64,000 bases of DNA from Gammaproteobacteria bacterium (GCA_029882915.1 JAOUJZ010000005.1:1-64000), one strand, 5' to 3'; shown: positions 11,143 to 20,728, counted from the first letter of the stretch. The notes: generated by a model not told the origin, from the letters alone. Numbers and translations are program-made.

Positions 11143-11713
11143 AAGCAAGGTTCATGAAGTCATTGTCACTACATTAGACCATAAAAGATCCCCTCATTCC
11201 GCACCAATGGGAATAAGCGAAGTAAATGGCCACTTTTTGATAAAGCCTTTCAAGCCCTCTCAGACTTATGACAATTTAAAACAACACCGACAGTGCAGTA
11301 TTTCATATACCGATGATGTCCGGGTCTTTGCAGGATCATTAACAGGACGACGAGAATGGCCTACTCAGCCCTGCCAACACATTGAAGGCCAATATCTTAA
11401 GCAGGCATTGGCCCATACTGAACTGGAAATCATCGCTTTTGATGATGATGATCCTCGTGCTTGTTTTACAGGTGCACTGGTTACTGATGTGAATCATGCA
11501 TCTTTTAGAGGGTTTAACAGAGCTCAAAGCGCAGTTATTGAAGCGGCAGTGCTAGTTAGTCGACTCACAATGTTGCCTGTTGAAAAAATTCAACAGGAGA
11601 TTGCGTATCTATCAATTGCAATAGAAAAGACGGCGGGACCAAGAGAGCGAGAGGCCTGGGGATGGCTGATGACTAAAATCAATGAAGCTGGAATTGAATT
11701 AGACAATGAGTAA
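11129..11713 (+). CDS. DUF447 family protein of the C1-carrier cluster
   Basis: A 194-residue protein whose N-terminal half resembles the split-barrel flavin-binding fold (VIVTTLDHKRSPHSAPMGI, then KPFKPSQTYDNL). The second half contains EAAVLVSRLTMLPVEKI, typical of DUF447. The family is found in archaea and in bacteria that use tetrahydromethanopterin, usually beside the DHPS-like and MfnB genes; its reaction is not known to me. The start is a GTG with GGGG eight bases upstream. Its frame overlaps the previous gene by 14 bases and the next by 8, which implies translational coupling. Confidence 0.85.
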   Translation: MAQLESKVHEVIVTTLDHKRSPHSAPMGISEVNGHFLIKPFKPSQTYDNLKQHRQCSISYTDDVRVFAGSLTGRREWPTQPCQHIEGQYLKQALAHTELEIIAFDDDDPRACFTGALVTDVNHASFRGFNRAQSAVIEAAVLVSRLTMLPVEKIQQEIAYLSIAIEKTAGPREREAWGWLMTKINEAGIELDNE

Positions 11714-12407
11714 ATGGTTGGCCAGCGTACAGTCGTTGGAAGAAGCACAAACCCTGCTGCCGATACTGCCAGATATTCTGGACATGAAAAACCCGTCACA
11801 AGGTGCATTGGGCGCCTTAACCGTGAACACGGTTAGCCAGATCGTGAAGTTGATAGCAGGACGTTGTCATACCAGTGCAACCATTGGTGACTTACCGATG
11901 CGGGCTGACTTAATCAATACTGCCATGATCAAAATGGCCAGTTCTGGCGTTGACTATATAAAGGTTGGGCTGCTTACGGACGACAATCTAACGAACTGTA
12001 TTATTGGTCTTGCAAATACAATCAAGAAATTAAGAACTCCAGTGATCGCGGTATTTTTTGCAGATAAAACATCGGATGTCAGTGCATTATTACCATTATT
12101 AAAAGCGAGTGGCTTTTATGGTGTGATGATTGATACCGCAATCAAAAATGGACAACATTTGCAGGACCACTGGGATTTGTTGCAACTGGCACGATTTGTA
12201 AAAGCAGTGCATCAACATAATATGATCTGCGGGTTGGCAGGTGCGTTACGGTATGAAGATATTCAGCAAATGCGGCCTTTGGATGCTGATTACCTTGGGT
12301 TTCGCAGTGCATTATGTGAGCGGCGACAACGCACATCAGAATTAAAATTAAAATTTGCAGAACAGATCCATCAAGCCATTAAAGCTAAAACGGTAGTAGC
12401 AGGATAA
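11706..12407 (+). CDS. mfnB: (5-formylfuran-3-yl)methyl phosphate synthase MfnB (DUF556)
   Basis: A 233-residue TIM-barrel protein. The family active-site stretch DILDMKNPSQGALG is near the N-terminus; K28 corresponds to the catalytic lysine of Methanocaldococcus MfnB. Other landmarks are GVDYIKVGLL and a C-terminal phosphate-binding LAGALRYEDI. MfnB joins two glyceraldehyde-3-phosphate molecules into the furan ring of methanofuran, the formyl carrier used by the formyltransferase/hydrolase complex. It is the last gene of the four-gene island and overlaps DUF447 by 8 bases. This gene is the strongest single marker for H4MPT/methylofuran-linked formaldehyde oxidation in the organism. Confidence 0.92.
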   Translation: MSKWLASVQSLEEAQTLLPILPDILDMKNPSQGALGALTVNTVSQIVKLIAGRCHTSATIGDLPMRADLINTAMIKMASSGVDYIKVGLLTDDNLTNCIIGLANTIKKLRTPVIAVFFADKTSDVSALLPLLKASGFYGVMIDTAIKNGQHLQDHWDLLQLARFVKAVHQHNMICGLAGALRYEDIQQMRPLDADYLGFRSALCERRQRTSELKLKFAEQIHQAIKAKTVVAG

Positions 12408-12451
12408 ACGTGTTGCTCCCCCACTCTTACAAGAAGTTTTTAATTAACGAT

Positions 12452-12510
12452 ACGGTTTGCACAACCGTTGGGATTGAGGGAAAGAAGACGGCTTTAGATA
12501 TATAAGCCGT
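12452..12510. terminator. Two small hairpins between convergent mfnB and the response regulator gene
   Basis: ACGGTT/AACCGT (12452-12468) and ACGGCTT/AAGCCGT (12488-12510) form two short hairpins in the 102-base convergent gap. Neither has a good T-run, so a terminator role is only possible. Confidence 0.3.
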
Positions 12511-13313
12511 TAACCTTGTTCATCAAGTATTCGGTATAGAAGTTCTCTAATTGACTGGGGTTCAAAAGGCTTATCACAAATAGCGGATACTCCAGCTTGC
12601 TGGACGTTACCTAACCGGGCTTCATTTGCTTCGCTGGTGACCATCAGAATAGGCACAAAGGTGTTATTCAGTTCATTACGAACAAACTCAATTAATTGTT
12701 GGCCATCCATTTCAGGCATATTAAGATCAGTGACGATCAGATCAAAAGTGGAGTTAGTTAATATCTGTGCCGCTTCAGCACCATTGGTCGCGGTGGATAA
12801 ATGTTGAACACCCAAGCTTTTTAGTACACGGATAACATGATTTCGCGCTGTGGTACTGTCATCAACTACCAGCACCTGCAGTTCAGCAATGTCATAATTT
12901 TCCAGCTCTAATTCTTCAGGGGCGATGTATTCAATCGTAGTATGTAGAGCTCGCCGAAGATCTTTATGATCAAACGGTTTTGGTAGAATAGCAACCACGC
13001 CAGCCTGTCGAATTGGATCTAGTGCGGTAAAGTCGGTTTCACTGGATACCAGCATGAAGTTAATGTCTTGCAGGTCATCAGTACTACGAATAGTCGTTAG
13101 TAATTCTGACGCTGTCATGTCTGGCAAATACATTGCACTGATGATTAAATCTGGTGGGTATTGGCTAATAAATTTCAGTGCTTCAGAACCGGTAGCCACG
13201 CCGTCAATGTTGTTGATACCCTCCTCTTTCAGGTGAGTCAAGATGACTTTTCGCTGCATGGAAGAGGGCTCAATCAGTAAAATGGACAGTTCTGATAAGT
13301 TCATTGAAGACAT
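12510..13313 (-). CDS. Double-receiver response regulator with a degenerate first receiver
   Basis: 267 residues made of two CheY-like receiver domains (about 8-130 and 145-265) and no output domain. The second receiver is complete: acidic pair D151-D152, phospho-acceptor D196 in DLIVTDLNMPEMDG, T226 and K248. In the first, the acidic pair is E15-P16 and the phospho-acceptor position is A60 (DLIISAMYLPDM), while K112 is kept, so it should not be phosphorylated. A good AGGA site precedes the first ATG. It is the last gene of a minus-strand run behind DJ-1, ctpA, envC and gpmI; no kinase is adjacent. Proteins of this build relay or sequester phosphate, but the partner is unknown. Confidence 0.9.
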   Translation of the reverse strand: MSSMNLSELSILLIEPSSMQRKVILTHLKEEGINNIDGVATGSEALKFISQYPPDLIISAMYLPDMTASELLTTIRSTDDLQDINFMLVSSETDFTALDPIRQAGVVAILPKPFDHKDLRRALHTTIEYIAPEELELENYDIAELQVLVVDDSTTARNHVIRVLKSLGVQHLSTATNGAEAAQILTNSTFDLIVTDLNMPEMDGQQLIEFVRNELNNTFVPILMVTSEANEARLGNVQQAGVSAICDKPFEPQSIRELLYRILDEQG

Positions 13314-13340
13314 GGTCTATTCCTAAAAAACATGAAGCAA

Positions 13341-13898
13341 TCAGGCTGAACGAACTAGGCCGATCTCAACTTCGTTACGAGTAGTGTGGTTGGTGAGAAA
13401 TTCAATAATAGCTAAGGCAAAATCCATCGCAGTGCCAGGGCCTCTTGACGTTAAAATGTTATCATCAATAACTACTGCATCATCTGATAGTGTAATTTCA
13501 GGCCAATCATTGGTATTTAAGATGCCTGGATAGCAGGTAGCGCGTTTGCCATTTAATAAACCGGCATTTGCCAGCACAATAGGCGCAGCACAGATGGCTG
13601 CAACGGCTTTACTGGATTGATGCAGCCTTTTTAATATGGCGTGAATTCGAATATCGTCATTCAAATGAGTGGCGCCAGGCAAGCCTCCAGGCAAGATGAT
13701 CATGTCAAAATCATCATAGATAACCTTGTCTAGCGTAGTGTCAGCCACCATACGAACACCCCGACTGGCAACTACAACAGTTTGTTGTTCGAGGCTAGCC
13801 GTAATAACCGTGATTTCTGCTCGGCGTAATAAATCTATTATCGTGACGGCTTCAAGTTCTTCATAACCTTTAGCCAGAGGTATCAACACGTTAGGCAT
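13341..13898 (-). CDS. yajL: DJ-1/YajL family protein
   Basis: A 185-residue DJ-1/PfpI-superfamily protein. The nucleophile elbow AAICAAP carries the reactive C103, E16 in GYEELEAVT matches the Glu that hydrogen-bonds the cysteine in human DJ-1, and LPGGLPGATHL precedes it. Family members protect against oxidative or carbonyl stress, though their exact activity (glyoxalase, deglycase, chaperone) is debated. GGAG precedes the ATG. It sits 15 bases after ctpA and 27 bases before the response regulator, so co-transcription is likely. Confidence 0.88.
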   Translation of the reverse strand: MPNVLIPLAKGYEELEAVTIIDLLRRAEITVITASLEQQTVVVASRGVRMVADTTLDKVIYDDFDMIILPGGLPGATHLNDDIRIHAILKRLHQSSKAVAAICAAPIVLANAGLLNGKRATCYPGILNTNDWPEITLSDDAVVIDDNILTSRGPGTAMDFALAIIEFLTNHTTRNEVEIGLVRSA

Positions 13899-13913
13899 AA
13901 GCTATCTCCAGGC

Positions 13914-15224
13914 TCAAGGGTTTAAAATATTAACCCCTTTAAGTAAGTTTAATGCTTCAGATAACGGATAATCAGTGACCGCCAGTGGAGTTGCATTTAT
14001 CTTATTGTCAGCATCCTTAGCTTTTGCGTCATCAGTGACATTACCGTTTTCAAGGTGCCCAGACAAGTCTTGCTCTCGCAAAGGCGTAAATTCGCTAGTT
14101 TCTGTGGACGAAACTTTTACAGCCTCTATTTGAATGTCAGGAACAATACCTTCAGCCTGAATGGAACGACCAGAAGGCGTGAAATAGCGCGCAGTAGTCA
14201 TTTTTACTGCGGTATCATTGGTTAAAGGCATTACGGTCTGTACGGAGCCCTTACCAAATGTTTTAGACCCTAGAATGATGGCGCGTCGATGATCCTGTAA
14301 TGCACCAGCAACAATTTCCGAGGCCGAAGCTGAGCCACCATTAACCAGAACGACCAGAGGCGCACCTTTAAGAAGATCGTTGGGTTTGGCGTTAAATTGC
14401 TGTTTAGCATCTTCAACCCGACCATCGGTATACACAATCAGGCCTTTGGTGATAAATGTGTCGGAAACCTCGACGGCAGCATTTAGCAGACCGCCTGGAT
14501 TATTGCGTAAGTCGAGTACCAGTCCTTTCAAATTGCCATCATTTTCAGCTTTAAGAGCGGTGAGGGCTTCTTTCAGACTTGGACCAGTACGGGACTGGAA
14601 GGTGCTTATGCGGATATATCCATAGCCGGGCTCAAGCATTTTATGTTTGACACTCTTGACCTTGATGATGGCACGAATAAGTTCAATTTTTAGCGGTTTA
14701 TCTACGCCCTCCCGAATGATTGTAAGTAAAAGCTTACTATCAGGCTCACCCCTCATTATATCGACAGCTTCACTTAGTGACAGCCCTTTAACTGGTGTGT
14801 CATCCAGACGGATAATTAAGTCACCTGAAAGAATGCCGGCCCGCGCTGCCGGCGTGTCATCAATGGGTGATACAACTTTTACGAAACCGTCTTCCATGGT
14901 GACTTCAATTCCAAGGCCACCAAATTCACCGGTAGTGCCTTCACGTAATTCTTTAAAGTCTTCAAGATCGAGATAGGTGGAATGGGGGTCTAAACCTGAT
15001 AGCATACCGCGGATGGCATTTTGTAATAGTTCTTTGTCTTCTACTGGCTCTACATAATTGTTTTTTATCCGGCCAAAAATTTCAGAAAAAGCACGGAGTT
15101 CCTCCAGTGGCAGATCTGGTTTGCTCGGTGTTTTGTCGGCAAAGACCATTTGGCCAAATATCAGTGATGCACCAAGAGCGGCACCGGCACCAATTAAACC
15201 AAGATCACGTTTAAAAAAACTCAT
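13914..15224 (-). CDS. ctpA: Carboxy-terminal processing protease CtpA (S41 family)
   Basis: A 436-residue periplasmic protease with an N-terminal signal or anchor segment (residues 9-29). A PDZ domain follows (about 100-185, GLGIEVTMEDGFVKVVSP), then the S41 catalytic core with the nucleophile Ser in NGGSASASEIVAGAL and the general-base Lys in GSKTFGKGSVQT. Such proteases cut C-terminal tails of periplasmic proteins and, in gammaproteobacteria, trim or control peptidoglycan hydrolases. The place next to envC, an activator of such hydrolases, fits. The C-terminal 70 residues are low in conserved motifs. Confidence 0.93.
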   Translation of the reverse strand: MSFFKRDLGLIGAGAALGASLIFGQMVFADKTPSKPDLPLEELRAFSEIFGRIKNNYVEPVEDKELLQNAIRGMLSGLDPHSTYLDLEDFKELREGTTGEFGGLGIEVTMEDGFVKVVSPIDDTPAARAGILSGDLIIRLDDTPVKGLSLSEAVDIMRGEPDSKLLLTIIREGVDKPLKIELIRAIIKVKSVKHKMLEPGYGYIRISTFQSRTGPSLKEALTALKAENDGNLKGLVLDLRNNPGGLLNAAVEVSDTFITKGLIVYTDGRVEDAKQQFNAKPNDLLKGAPLVVLVNGGSASASEIVAGALQDHRRAIILGSKTFGKGSVQTVMPLTNDTAVKMTTARYFTPSGRSIQAEGIVPDIQIEAVKVSSTETSEFTPLREQDLSGHLENGNVTDDAKAKDADNKINATPLAVTDYPLSEALNLLKGVNILNP

Positions 15225-15249
15225 AGCTTTTCCCTACTGAATATCATTA

Positions 15250-16389
15250 TTAACCTTGTTTTCCTAACCAATTCGCAGGATTGGTAGGGTTTCCCTTATG
15301 TCTAACTTCAAAATACAAACCAGCATATTGGCGGATGCCCTGATCGCCACTTAAAGCGATGACTTCTCCAGCATTGACAGTATCACCTACTTCTTTAAGT
15401 AGTGTTTGGTTGTTGCCATATAAGGTCATATATTGATCTCCATGGTCAAGGATCAATAATAAACCAAAGCCTCGCAACCAGTCTGAAAACACCACTTTAC
15501 CCTGAGCCGCAGAGATCACCTCTTTGCCAGCCTCGGCTTTAATCATAATGCCTTGCCAAGTGAGTTTACCAAGATTTCTTGAGCTACCATAGCTGGCTAT
15601 GACTTTACCTTGAATGGGCCAGTCAAGCGAGCCTTTGCGACTGGCAAATGCGGAAGAGTTCAATTTTTTGGGTGAGTGCGTAACGCTTTTTTTCTGTGAG
15701 AGTGATTTCAACAATGCTTGAAGGGATAGCTCCTCTTCTTGCAGTGCGGTTAGGCGTCCCCCTTGAGCGTTTATCTTTATATCCAGTTGTTTTAGCGTTG
15801 CAAGCCGTTGCTTATTCGTTTTTTGTAGTGCTTGTCGCTGCTGTTGATTTTGGACATAAAGCTGTTGATAGCGTTGCTGTGCAGTTTGTATTTGCTGCTG
15901 GCTATTAGTCAATGTCTGTAATGTTACGCTGATGTTTTCCAGTTGTTGCTGACGAGCCTGATGAAAATAACGAAAATATACATCGGTTCTGCTTAAGCTA
16001 GAGGGGTTATGCTGGCTCAGCAGTACTTTTAAATAATTAGGTTGAATGTTGATATAGGCTGCTCGAAGTTGATCATATAGTGCTTGTAATTGCTGACCGT
16101 GTGATAATTGCTGCTCTTGTTGCTGCTGTTTTAATGTCTGAAGCTGTTTTGCCTGTTGCTGGAGCTGTTTATCAAGGTGGTGCAATTCACGGTTGATTTT
16201 TGATATGGCCTGACTTTGCTTTTTGAGTTGTTGGTAAAGCGCTTTTTTTGTTGTTTTGGTCTGCCCCAGCTCTTTAGACAGAGATTGAATTTCTGATTGC
16301 ACATTTTCAAGTCGTTGAGTTGATTTTGTATCAGCCCATATAGAGGCTGGAAAGGCAATCATCAGGGTAAGGAAAAAGTAGATTTGCAC
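15250..16389 (-). CDS. envC: Murein hydrolase activator EnvC
   Basis: 379 residues: a signal peptide (cut likely after ASIWA), a very long Gln-rich coiled coil (about residues 25-235), and a C-terminal LytM domain (about 255-377). All the zinc ligands of active M23 peptidases are replaced: the HxxxD place reads WQGIM, YGH is YGN and HLHFE is GLYFE. This is expected of EnvC, which activates amidases AmiA/AmiB at the septum rather than cutting itself. The start is a GTG. It lies between gpmI and ctpA, the normal order gpmI-envC-ctpA. Confidence 0.92.
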   Translation of the reverse strand: MQIYFFLTLMIAFPASIWADTKSTQRLENVQSEIQSLSKELGQTKTTKKALYQQLKKQSQAISKINRELHHLDKQLQQQAKQLQTLKQQQQEQQLSHGQQLQALYDQLRAAYINIQPNYLKVLLSQHNPSSLSRTDVYFRYFHQARQQQLENISVTLQTLTNSQQQIQTAQQRYQQLYVQNQQQRQALQKTNKQRLATLKQLDIKINAQGGRLTALQEEELSLQALLKSLSQKKSVTHSPKKLNSSAFASRKGSLDWPIQGKVIASYGSSRNLGKLTWQGIMIKAEAGKEVISAAQGKVVFSDWLRGFGLLLILDHGDQYMTLYGNNQTLLKEVGDTVNAGEVIALSGDQGIRQYAGLYFEVRHKGNPTNPANWLGKQG

Positions 16390-16403
16390 GTGAATTAAAG
16401 CGG

Positions 16404-17966
16404 CTAGTTATGACTATCGGTCGAGTTTAGATTAACGAGCAAATGTTTGCCCATTTCACTGGGTATAGGTAAATCCATCAGAGACAACAGTGTCGGAGCG
16501 ATGTCTGCTAAAGTACCATGGTCAACGCAAGAGCCTTTGCGTCCGGCATAAATAAGTGGAACAGGATTGTTAGTATGCGCCGTATGTGCTTGTCCGGTAT
16601 CTTCATCCATCATCAATTCAGCATTACCGTGATCAGCAGTGACAATCATTTCTCCGCCGACCTGTTTTAAGGCGGACCAAACACGCCCCAGACAATTATC
16701 CAGAGTTTCAATTGCATTGACAGCCGCCTCAAAATTACCGCTATGACCCACCATATCAGCATTAGCAAAATTACAGATAATCATATCGTATTTATTGCTG
16801 TTGATGGCTTTGACCAATTGATCGGCAACTTCCGGTGCATTCATACTTGGCTGCAAATCATAAGTGTCAACGTCTGGCGAGGGTATTAGAATACGATCCT
16901 CTCCTTCAAAGGGCTGATCTCTGCCACCATTAAAGAAAAAAGTGACATGGGCATATTTTTCGGTTTCAGCAATTCGGAGTTGGCGTAAGCCTAGTGATGC
17001 AACATAAGCACCAAGCACGTTGTTGAGCTTTTCAGATGGAAAAGCAATGGGAGCAGTGAAGTCTTTTTTGTACTCTGTTAAGGTAACGAATTCACCCAGC
17101 TTAATGGTTCGTTCACGTTCAAAATTATCAAACTCAGTATCGATGAAACTGTTGGTTAATTCGCGAGCTCTATCAGAGCGAAAATTCATAAAGACCACGA
17201 CATCACCATCTTCGACGGTAATGGTTTGTCCGTTGGGAGAAAGAATGCTGGTTGCTTTGACAAACTCATCAGTTTCATCACGCTGGTAAGCCATGCTCAG
17301 GGCAGTGGTGGCATCCGGAGCCAGGAATTCTCCTCTTCCATCGGTGATTAAATGATAGGCTTTGGCAACACGTTTCCAACGTTGATCACGATCCAGTGCA
17401 TAAAAGCGTCCGATTACAGAAGCAAACTGTCCTCCTCCCAATTGTTTGAACTTCTCTTCCATGGCAGAAATTGAAGCTTGGGCGCTTTTGGGAGGGGTAT
17501 CTCGACCATCGAGAAAAGCGTGGACGTAAACTTTTTTTACACCACGTTTAATTGCCAATTCGACCATGGCATGAATATGTTCTTCATGACTGTGAACACC
17601 GCCGGCAGACAGTAAGCCCAGTACATGCACGGCTTTGTCATTTTCGAGAGCCAGATCAACGGCATGGGTGAGTGTGCGATTGGTAAAAAATGAGCCGGTA
17701 CGTATCGCTCGGCTGACGCGGGTGAATTCCTGATAAACCACTCGACCAGCCCCTATATTGAGATGTCCAACCTCTGAGTTGCCCATTTGTTCACCCGGCA
17801 GACCAACCCCTGCACCTGAAGCACTAATCAACGTATGAGGATAATCCTGCCATAGATGATCCCAAACCGGGGTCTTTGCGGCAAGAATGGCATTGAACTT
17901 TGGATCTTCACTGTAACCCCAACCGTCTAAAATAATTAGCGCTAATGGGCGGTGAGGGTGGCTCAT
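16404..17966 (-). CDS. gpmI: 2,3-bisphosphoglycerate-independent phosphoglycerate mutase
   Basis: A 520-residue dimanganese enzyme interconverting 3- and 2-phosphoglycerate. The N-terminus [11 protein letters not shown] and the catalytic-serine region [15 protein letters not shown] are typical, as are [11 protein letters not shown] and the metal-binding TADHGNAE. I chose the ATG at 17966 because AAGGAC lies seven bases upstream and the product then starts just before the conserved strand; the frame is open for 21 more codons upstream. It is the first gene of the minus run towards envC and ctpA. Confidence 0.96.
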   Translation of the reverse strand: MSHPHRPLALIILDGWGYSEDPKFNAILAAKTPVWDHLWQDYPHTLISASGAGVGLPGEQMGNSEVGHLNIGAGRVVYQEFTRVSRAIRTGSFFTNRTLTHAVDLALENDKAVHVLGLLSAGGVHSHEEHIHAMVELAIKRGVKKVYVHAFLDGRDTPPKSAQASISAMEEKFKQLGGGQFASVIGRFYALDRDQRWKRVAKAYHLITDGRGEFLAPDATTALSMAYQRDETDEFVKATSILSPNGQTITVEDGDVVVFMNFRSDRARELTNSFIDTEFDNFERERTIKLGEFVTLTEYKKDFTAPIAFPSEKLNNVLGAYVASLGLRQLRIAETEKYAHVTFFFNGGRDQPFEGEDRILIPSPDVDTYDLQPSMNAPEVADQLVKAINSNKYDMIICNFANADMVGHSGNFEAAVNAIETLDNCLGRVWSALKQVGGEMIVTADHGNAELMMDEDTGQAHTAHTNNPVPLIYAGRKGSCVDHGTLADIAPTLLSLMDLPIPSEMGKHLLVNLNSTDSHN

Positions 17967-18101
17967 AGAATCGTCCTTATAACTTGAAAAAGTGCGGTTT
18001 AACAGTAAAGTTCTTTGTAATACATGCAAATGATGGAAAATGCCGTGTATTATATGAGCTTTTGTGACTAATTGCAGTCACACAATTATTTGGTGAAAGT
18101 C

Positions 18102-18422
18102 GTGGCCCAAGCAGAAAAATCGGATCTTATTACACATGATAGTGATATTGAGCGTGCTGCTTTTGCATTAAAGGCAATGTCACATCCTTTGCGTTTGAAG
18201 ATTTTGTGTGCGGTTGGTGAACAAGAAATGGCTGTTCAGGACATTGTTGACCATGTGGGCACAACCCAAAGCAACGTTTCTCAACATTTGGCCAAGTTAA
18301 GAGATAAAGATATTTTAGCATCACGACGAGATGCTAATCGAATTTACTACCGAGTGAAAGACGATCGAACACTGCGACTTGTTGAAATGATGCGCGACGT
18401 GTTTTGCTCTGACGGACTGTGA
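18102..18422 (+). CDS. ArsR-family winged-helix regulator
   Basis: A small winged-helix repressor of the ArsR/SmtB type. AFALKAMSHPLRLKILCAV is followed by the recognition helix TTQSNVSQHLAKLRDKDIL and the wing ASRRDANRIYYRV. The usual ELCVC metal-binding motif is absent, so it is probably not a classic arsenic or zinc sensor. I prefer the GTG at 18102 (106 residues), preceded by GGTGA; the frame extends to a TTG at 18072 and a GTG at 18093. It precedes yibN-grxC-secB-gpsA by 32 bases and is divergent from gpmI. Its target is not evident, but the rhodanese and glutaredoxin genes next to it suggest a sulfur or redox signal. Confidence 0.85.
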   Translation: MAQAEKSDLITHDSDIERAAFALKAMSHPLRLKILCAVGEQEMAVQDIVDHVGTTQSNVSQHLAKLRDKDILASRRDANRIYYRVKDDRTLRLVEMMRDVFCSDGL

Positions 18423-18454
18423 TTTAGAACCGCTTCTAATTTTTAAGGTTATAT

Positions 18455-18874
18455 ATGGAAAACGTAAGTGAATTTATTATAAATCACTGGATATTGGTCA
18501 CGATTTTTGTCGTGTTGGCTTCAATGCTGATGTCAGAGTCATTAAATAGTAAAATATCTGGTATCAATCCTGTTGGGACAACACAGGCAATCCAGATGGT
18601 AAACCAACGCAAAGGCTTGTTTTTAGATATCAGAGAAGCGTCAGAATATAGCAAAGAGCATATTGCTGATTCGCTTAGCATGCCTTTGTCGACGTTGCCG
18701 GATAATTTGAAGACACTGAAGGATCCTGAACAACCGATTATTCTGGTGTGCGCAAGTGGCCAGCGTGCCCGTTCAGCGGCCAAGCAATTACGAGTTAATG
18801 GTTTTTCAGACGTCCATGTTTTGACTGGTGGCTTAAACTCTTGGAAAGAAGCCAAGCTTCCTCTATTTAGTTAA
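18455..18874 (+). CDS. yibN: Membrane-anchored rhodanese-like protein YibN
   Basis: 139 residues with one N-terminal membrane helix (about residues 10-27) and a cytoplasmic rhodanese domain. The domain shows LFLDIREASEYSKEHI and the active-site loop VCASGQRARSAA with the persulfide-forming cysteine. Rhodaneses move sulfane sulfur. The order yibN-grxC-secB-gpsA is the same as in E. coli. AAGG stands seven bases before the ATG. Confidence 0.92.
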   Translation: MENVSEFIINHWILVTIFVVLASMLMSESLNSKISGINPVGTTQAIQMVNQRKGLFLDIREASEYSKEHIADSLSMPLSTLPDNLKTLKDPEQPIILVCASGQRARSAAKQLRVNGFSDVHVLTGGLNSWKEAKLPLFS

Positions 18875-18892
18875 AATGTAGGCTGGTTTAAC

Positions 18893-19150
18893 GTGGCTAA
18901 AGTTGAAGTATACTCCTCTGCTCATTGTCCTTATTGTGTTATGGCCAAGCAGTTATTGGAGCGAAAGGGCGTGGAGTACACAGAAATTCGTGTCGATTTA
19001 GAGCCCGCTAAGCGACAAGAAATGATGAAAAAAAGTCGGCAGCGCACAGTGCCGCAAATATTCATAAATAACGAGGCCATTGGTGGATACACTGATCTGG
19101 TGGCTATTAATAAATCTCAACGACTGGATAGCCTGTTGGCTCAGTCTTAA
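18893..19150 (+). CDS. grxC: Glutaredoxin GrxC (dithiol, CPYC)
   Basis: An 85-residue glutaredoxin with the dithiol active site CPYC at residues 12-15, the cis-proline loop RTVPQIF and the glutathione-binding IGGYTDL. It reduces disulfides and glutathione mixed disulfides in the cytoplasm. The start is a GTG, 18 bases after the yibN stop. Confidence 0.96.
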   Translation: MAKVEVYSSAHCPYCVMAKQLLERKGVEYTEIRVDLEPAKRQEMMKKSRQRTVPQIFINNEAIGGYTDLVAINKSQRLDSLLAQS

Positions 19151-19167
19151 ACCAATCAGGAAGCATC

Positions 19168-19653
19168 ATGGCAGAAGAAAAAGCAGCATCAACGGAACAG
19201 CAACAAGCTCGTTTTGTTATTCAAAAAATTTATACAAAAGATATTTCATTTGAAACACCAAATTCACCGGATATCTTCCGTGAAGAATGGGCGCCAGAAC
19301 TAGATCTGCAGTTGGGCAATGAATATAACCGCATTGATGATGATAATCACGAAATCACATTGACCGTCACCGTAACAGCGAAAGTGGGCGATAAAGTGGC
19401 ATTTCTGGTTGAAGTGAAACAAGCGGGCGTATTCTCACTAACTGGATACAGCGATCAAGAAATGGGTCCGCTGATCGGCAGTTATTGTCCAAACACGTTA
19501 TTCCCTTTTGCCCGTGAAGTGGTTTCAGATATCGTATTAAAGGGTGGCTTTCCGCAGCTAGTACTTGCTCCGGTTAATTTCGATGCTGTGTATATGAACC
19601 AAATGGAACAAGCCAAACAACAAGCTGCAGCGGCACAAGAAACAACACACTAA
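19168..19653 (+). CDS. secB: Protein-export chaperone SecB
   Basis: A 161-residue tetrameric export chaperone. It has the typical FVIQKIYTKDISFETPNSP start, and PLIGSYCPNTLFPFAREVVSD is the conserved core near the C-terminus. It holds preproteins unfolded and hands them to SecA. The Gln/Ala-rich tail is usual. AGGA precedes the ATG; the gene lies between grxC and gpsA as in other gammaproteobacteria. Confidence 0.97.
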   Translation: MAEEKAASTEQQQARFVIQKIYTKDISFETPNSPDIFREEWAPELDLQLGNEYNRIDDDNHEITLTVTVTAKVGDKVAFLVEVKQAGVFSLTGYSDQEMGPLIGSYCPNTLFPFAREVVSDIVLKGGFPQLVLAPVNFDAVYMNQMEQAKQQAAAAQETTH

Positions 19654-19671
19654 CCGTTTAGGATCAGACCG

Positions 19672-20715
19672 TTGTCAGCACAACCCTTTCCGCTTTTTCC
19701 TACAACCGTCATTGGTGCCGGTGCGTGGGGCACGGCTTTGGCGATGGCTATTGCCAGAAACGGCCATGAGGTGTTGTTGTGGGGACGCGATGCGGTGCAG
19801 ATGGAAGAGATGCAAAAAACGCACAGTAATGAACGTTATTTACCCGGTTTACGTTTTCCAGACACCTTAAATATCATTGGTGATTTTGAGCAAGCCGTAA
19901 CGGCTGGTAATCATGTTCTGATTGCTGTGCCCAGTATTGCGTTTAGTGATACCTTAAATGTGCTGCAACCATTGATTGAAGATGGCACACCAGTGAGTTG
20001 GGCAACAAAAGGGTTAACAACTGAAACAGGCCGATTTCTTTATGACACGGCCGCAGAAATATTGGGTGAATCACATCCGCTAGCTGTTATTTCTGGCCCC
20101 TCTTTTGCCGCTGAAGTGGCAAAAGGGTTGCCGACAGCGGTGACGATTGCTTCCGCGGACGACCTTTTTTCTCAAGCGTTAGCTTCAGCGATGCACTGTC
20201 CTGCCTTAAGAGTCTATACAACCGATGATGTGTTGGGAGTACAGATTGGCGGCATAGTGAAAAATGTATTGGCAATCAGTGCAGGTATTTCGGATGGACT
20301 GGGATATGGCGCAAATGCCCGGGCAGCATTAATTACCCGCGGAATGGCTGAAATTTTACGTTTGGCAGCTAGCCTAGGGGCGAGAACTGAAACCATGATG
20401 GGTTTATCGGGCATTGGCGATTTGATTTTGACCTGTACCGATGATCAAAGTCGAAACCGTCAGCTCGGATTGGCAATTGGCCGAGGTTTAACGGTTGAAA
20501 AGGCGCTGACGGAAGTCGGAAAAACTGTGGAAGGAATGCATGCAGCCCGTGAAGTATTGATGCGTGCTCAGCAGGCTGGAATTGAAATGCCAATCGTTGA
20601 ACAGGTATGCAAGATTTTATTTGAAGGGTACGATCCGCGTGAGGCTGTACAAGCGTTACTTTGCAGGGAGCAAAAGGCAGAAGCCGGCCACCTTGCATCA
20701 ATACCAAATAATTAA
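19672..20715 (+). CDS. gpsA: NAD(P)+-dependent glycerol-3-phosphate dehydrogenase
   Basis: 347 residues. The N-terminal nucleotide fold has VIGAGAWGTALAMAIARNGH, then SWATKGL and AVISGPSFAAEVAKGLPTAV. The substrate domain has the catalytic Lys in GIVKNVLAISAGISDGLGYG. It makes sn-glycerol-3-phosphate for phospholipids; plsY, which uses this product, lies 4 kb further on. The start is a TTG with AGGATC ten bases upstream. Confidence 0.96.
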   Translation: MSAQPFPLFPTTVIGAGAWGTALAMAIARNGHEVLLWGRDAVQMEEMQKTHSNERYLPGLRFPDTLNIIGDFEQAVTAGNHVLIAVPSIAFSDTLNVLQPLIEDGTPVSWATKGLTTETGRFLYDTAAEILGESHPLAVISGPSFAAEVAKGLPTAVTIASADDLFSQALASAMHCPALRVYTTDDVLGVQIGGIVKNVLAISAGISDGLGYGANARAALITRGMAEILRLAASLGARTETMMGLSGIGDLILTCTDDQSRNRQLGLAIGRGLTVEKALTEVGKTVEGMHAAREVLMRAQQAGIEMPIVEQVCKILFEGYDPREAVQALLCREQKAEAGHLASIPNN

Positions 20716-20728
20716 AGAGGAAAATCGT

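Noticed and set aside
15250-16389. EnvC LytM domain as a newly inactivated peptidase
   Set aside because: Loss of the zinc ligands is normal for EnvC-type activators, so it is not a novel feature.
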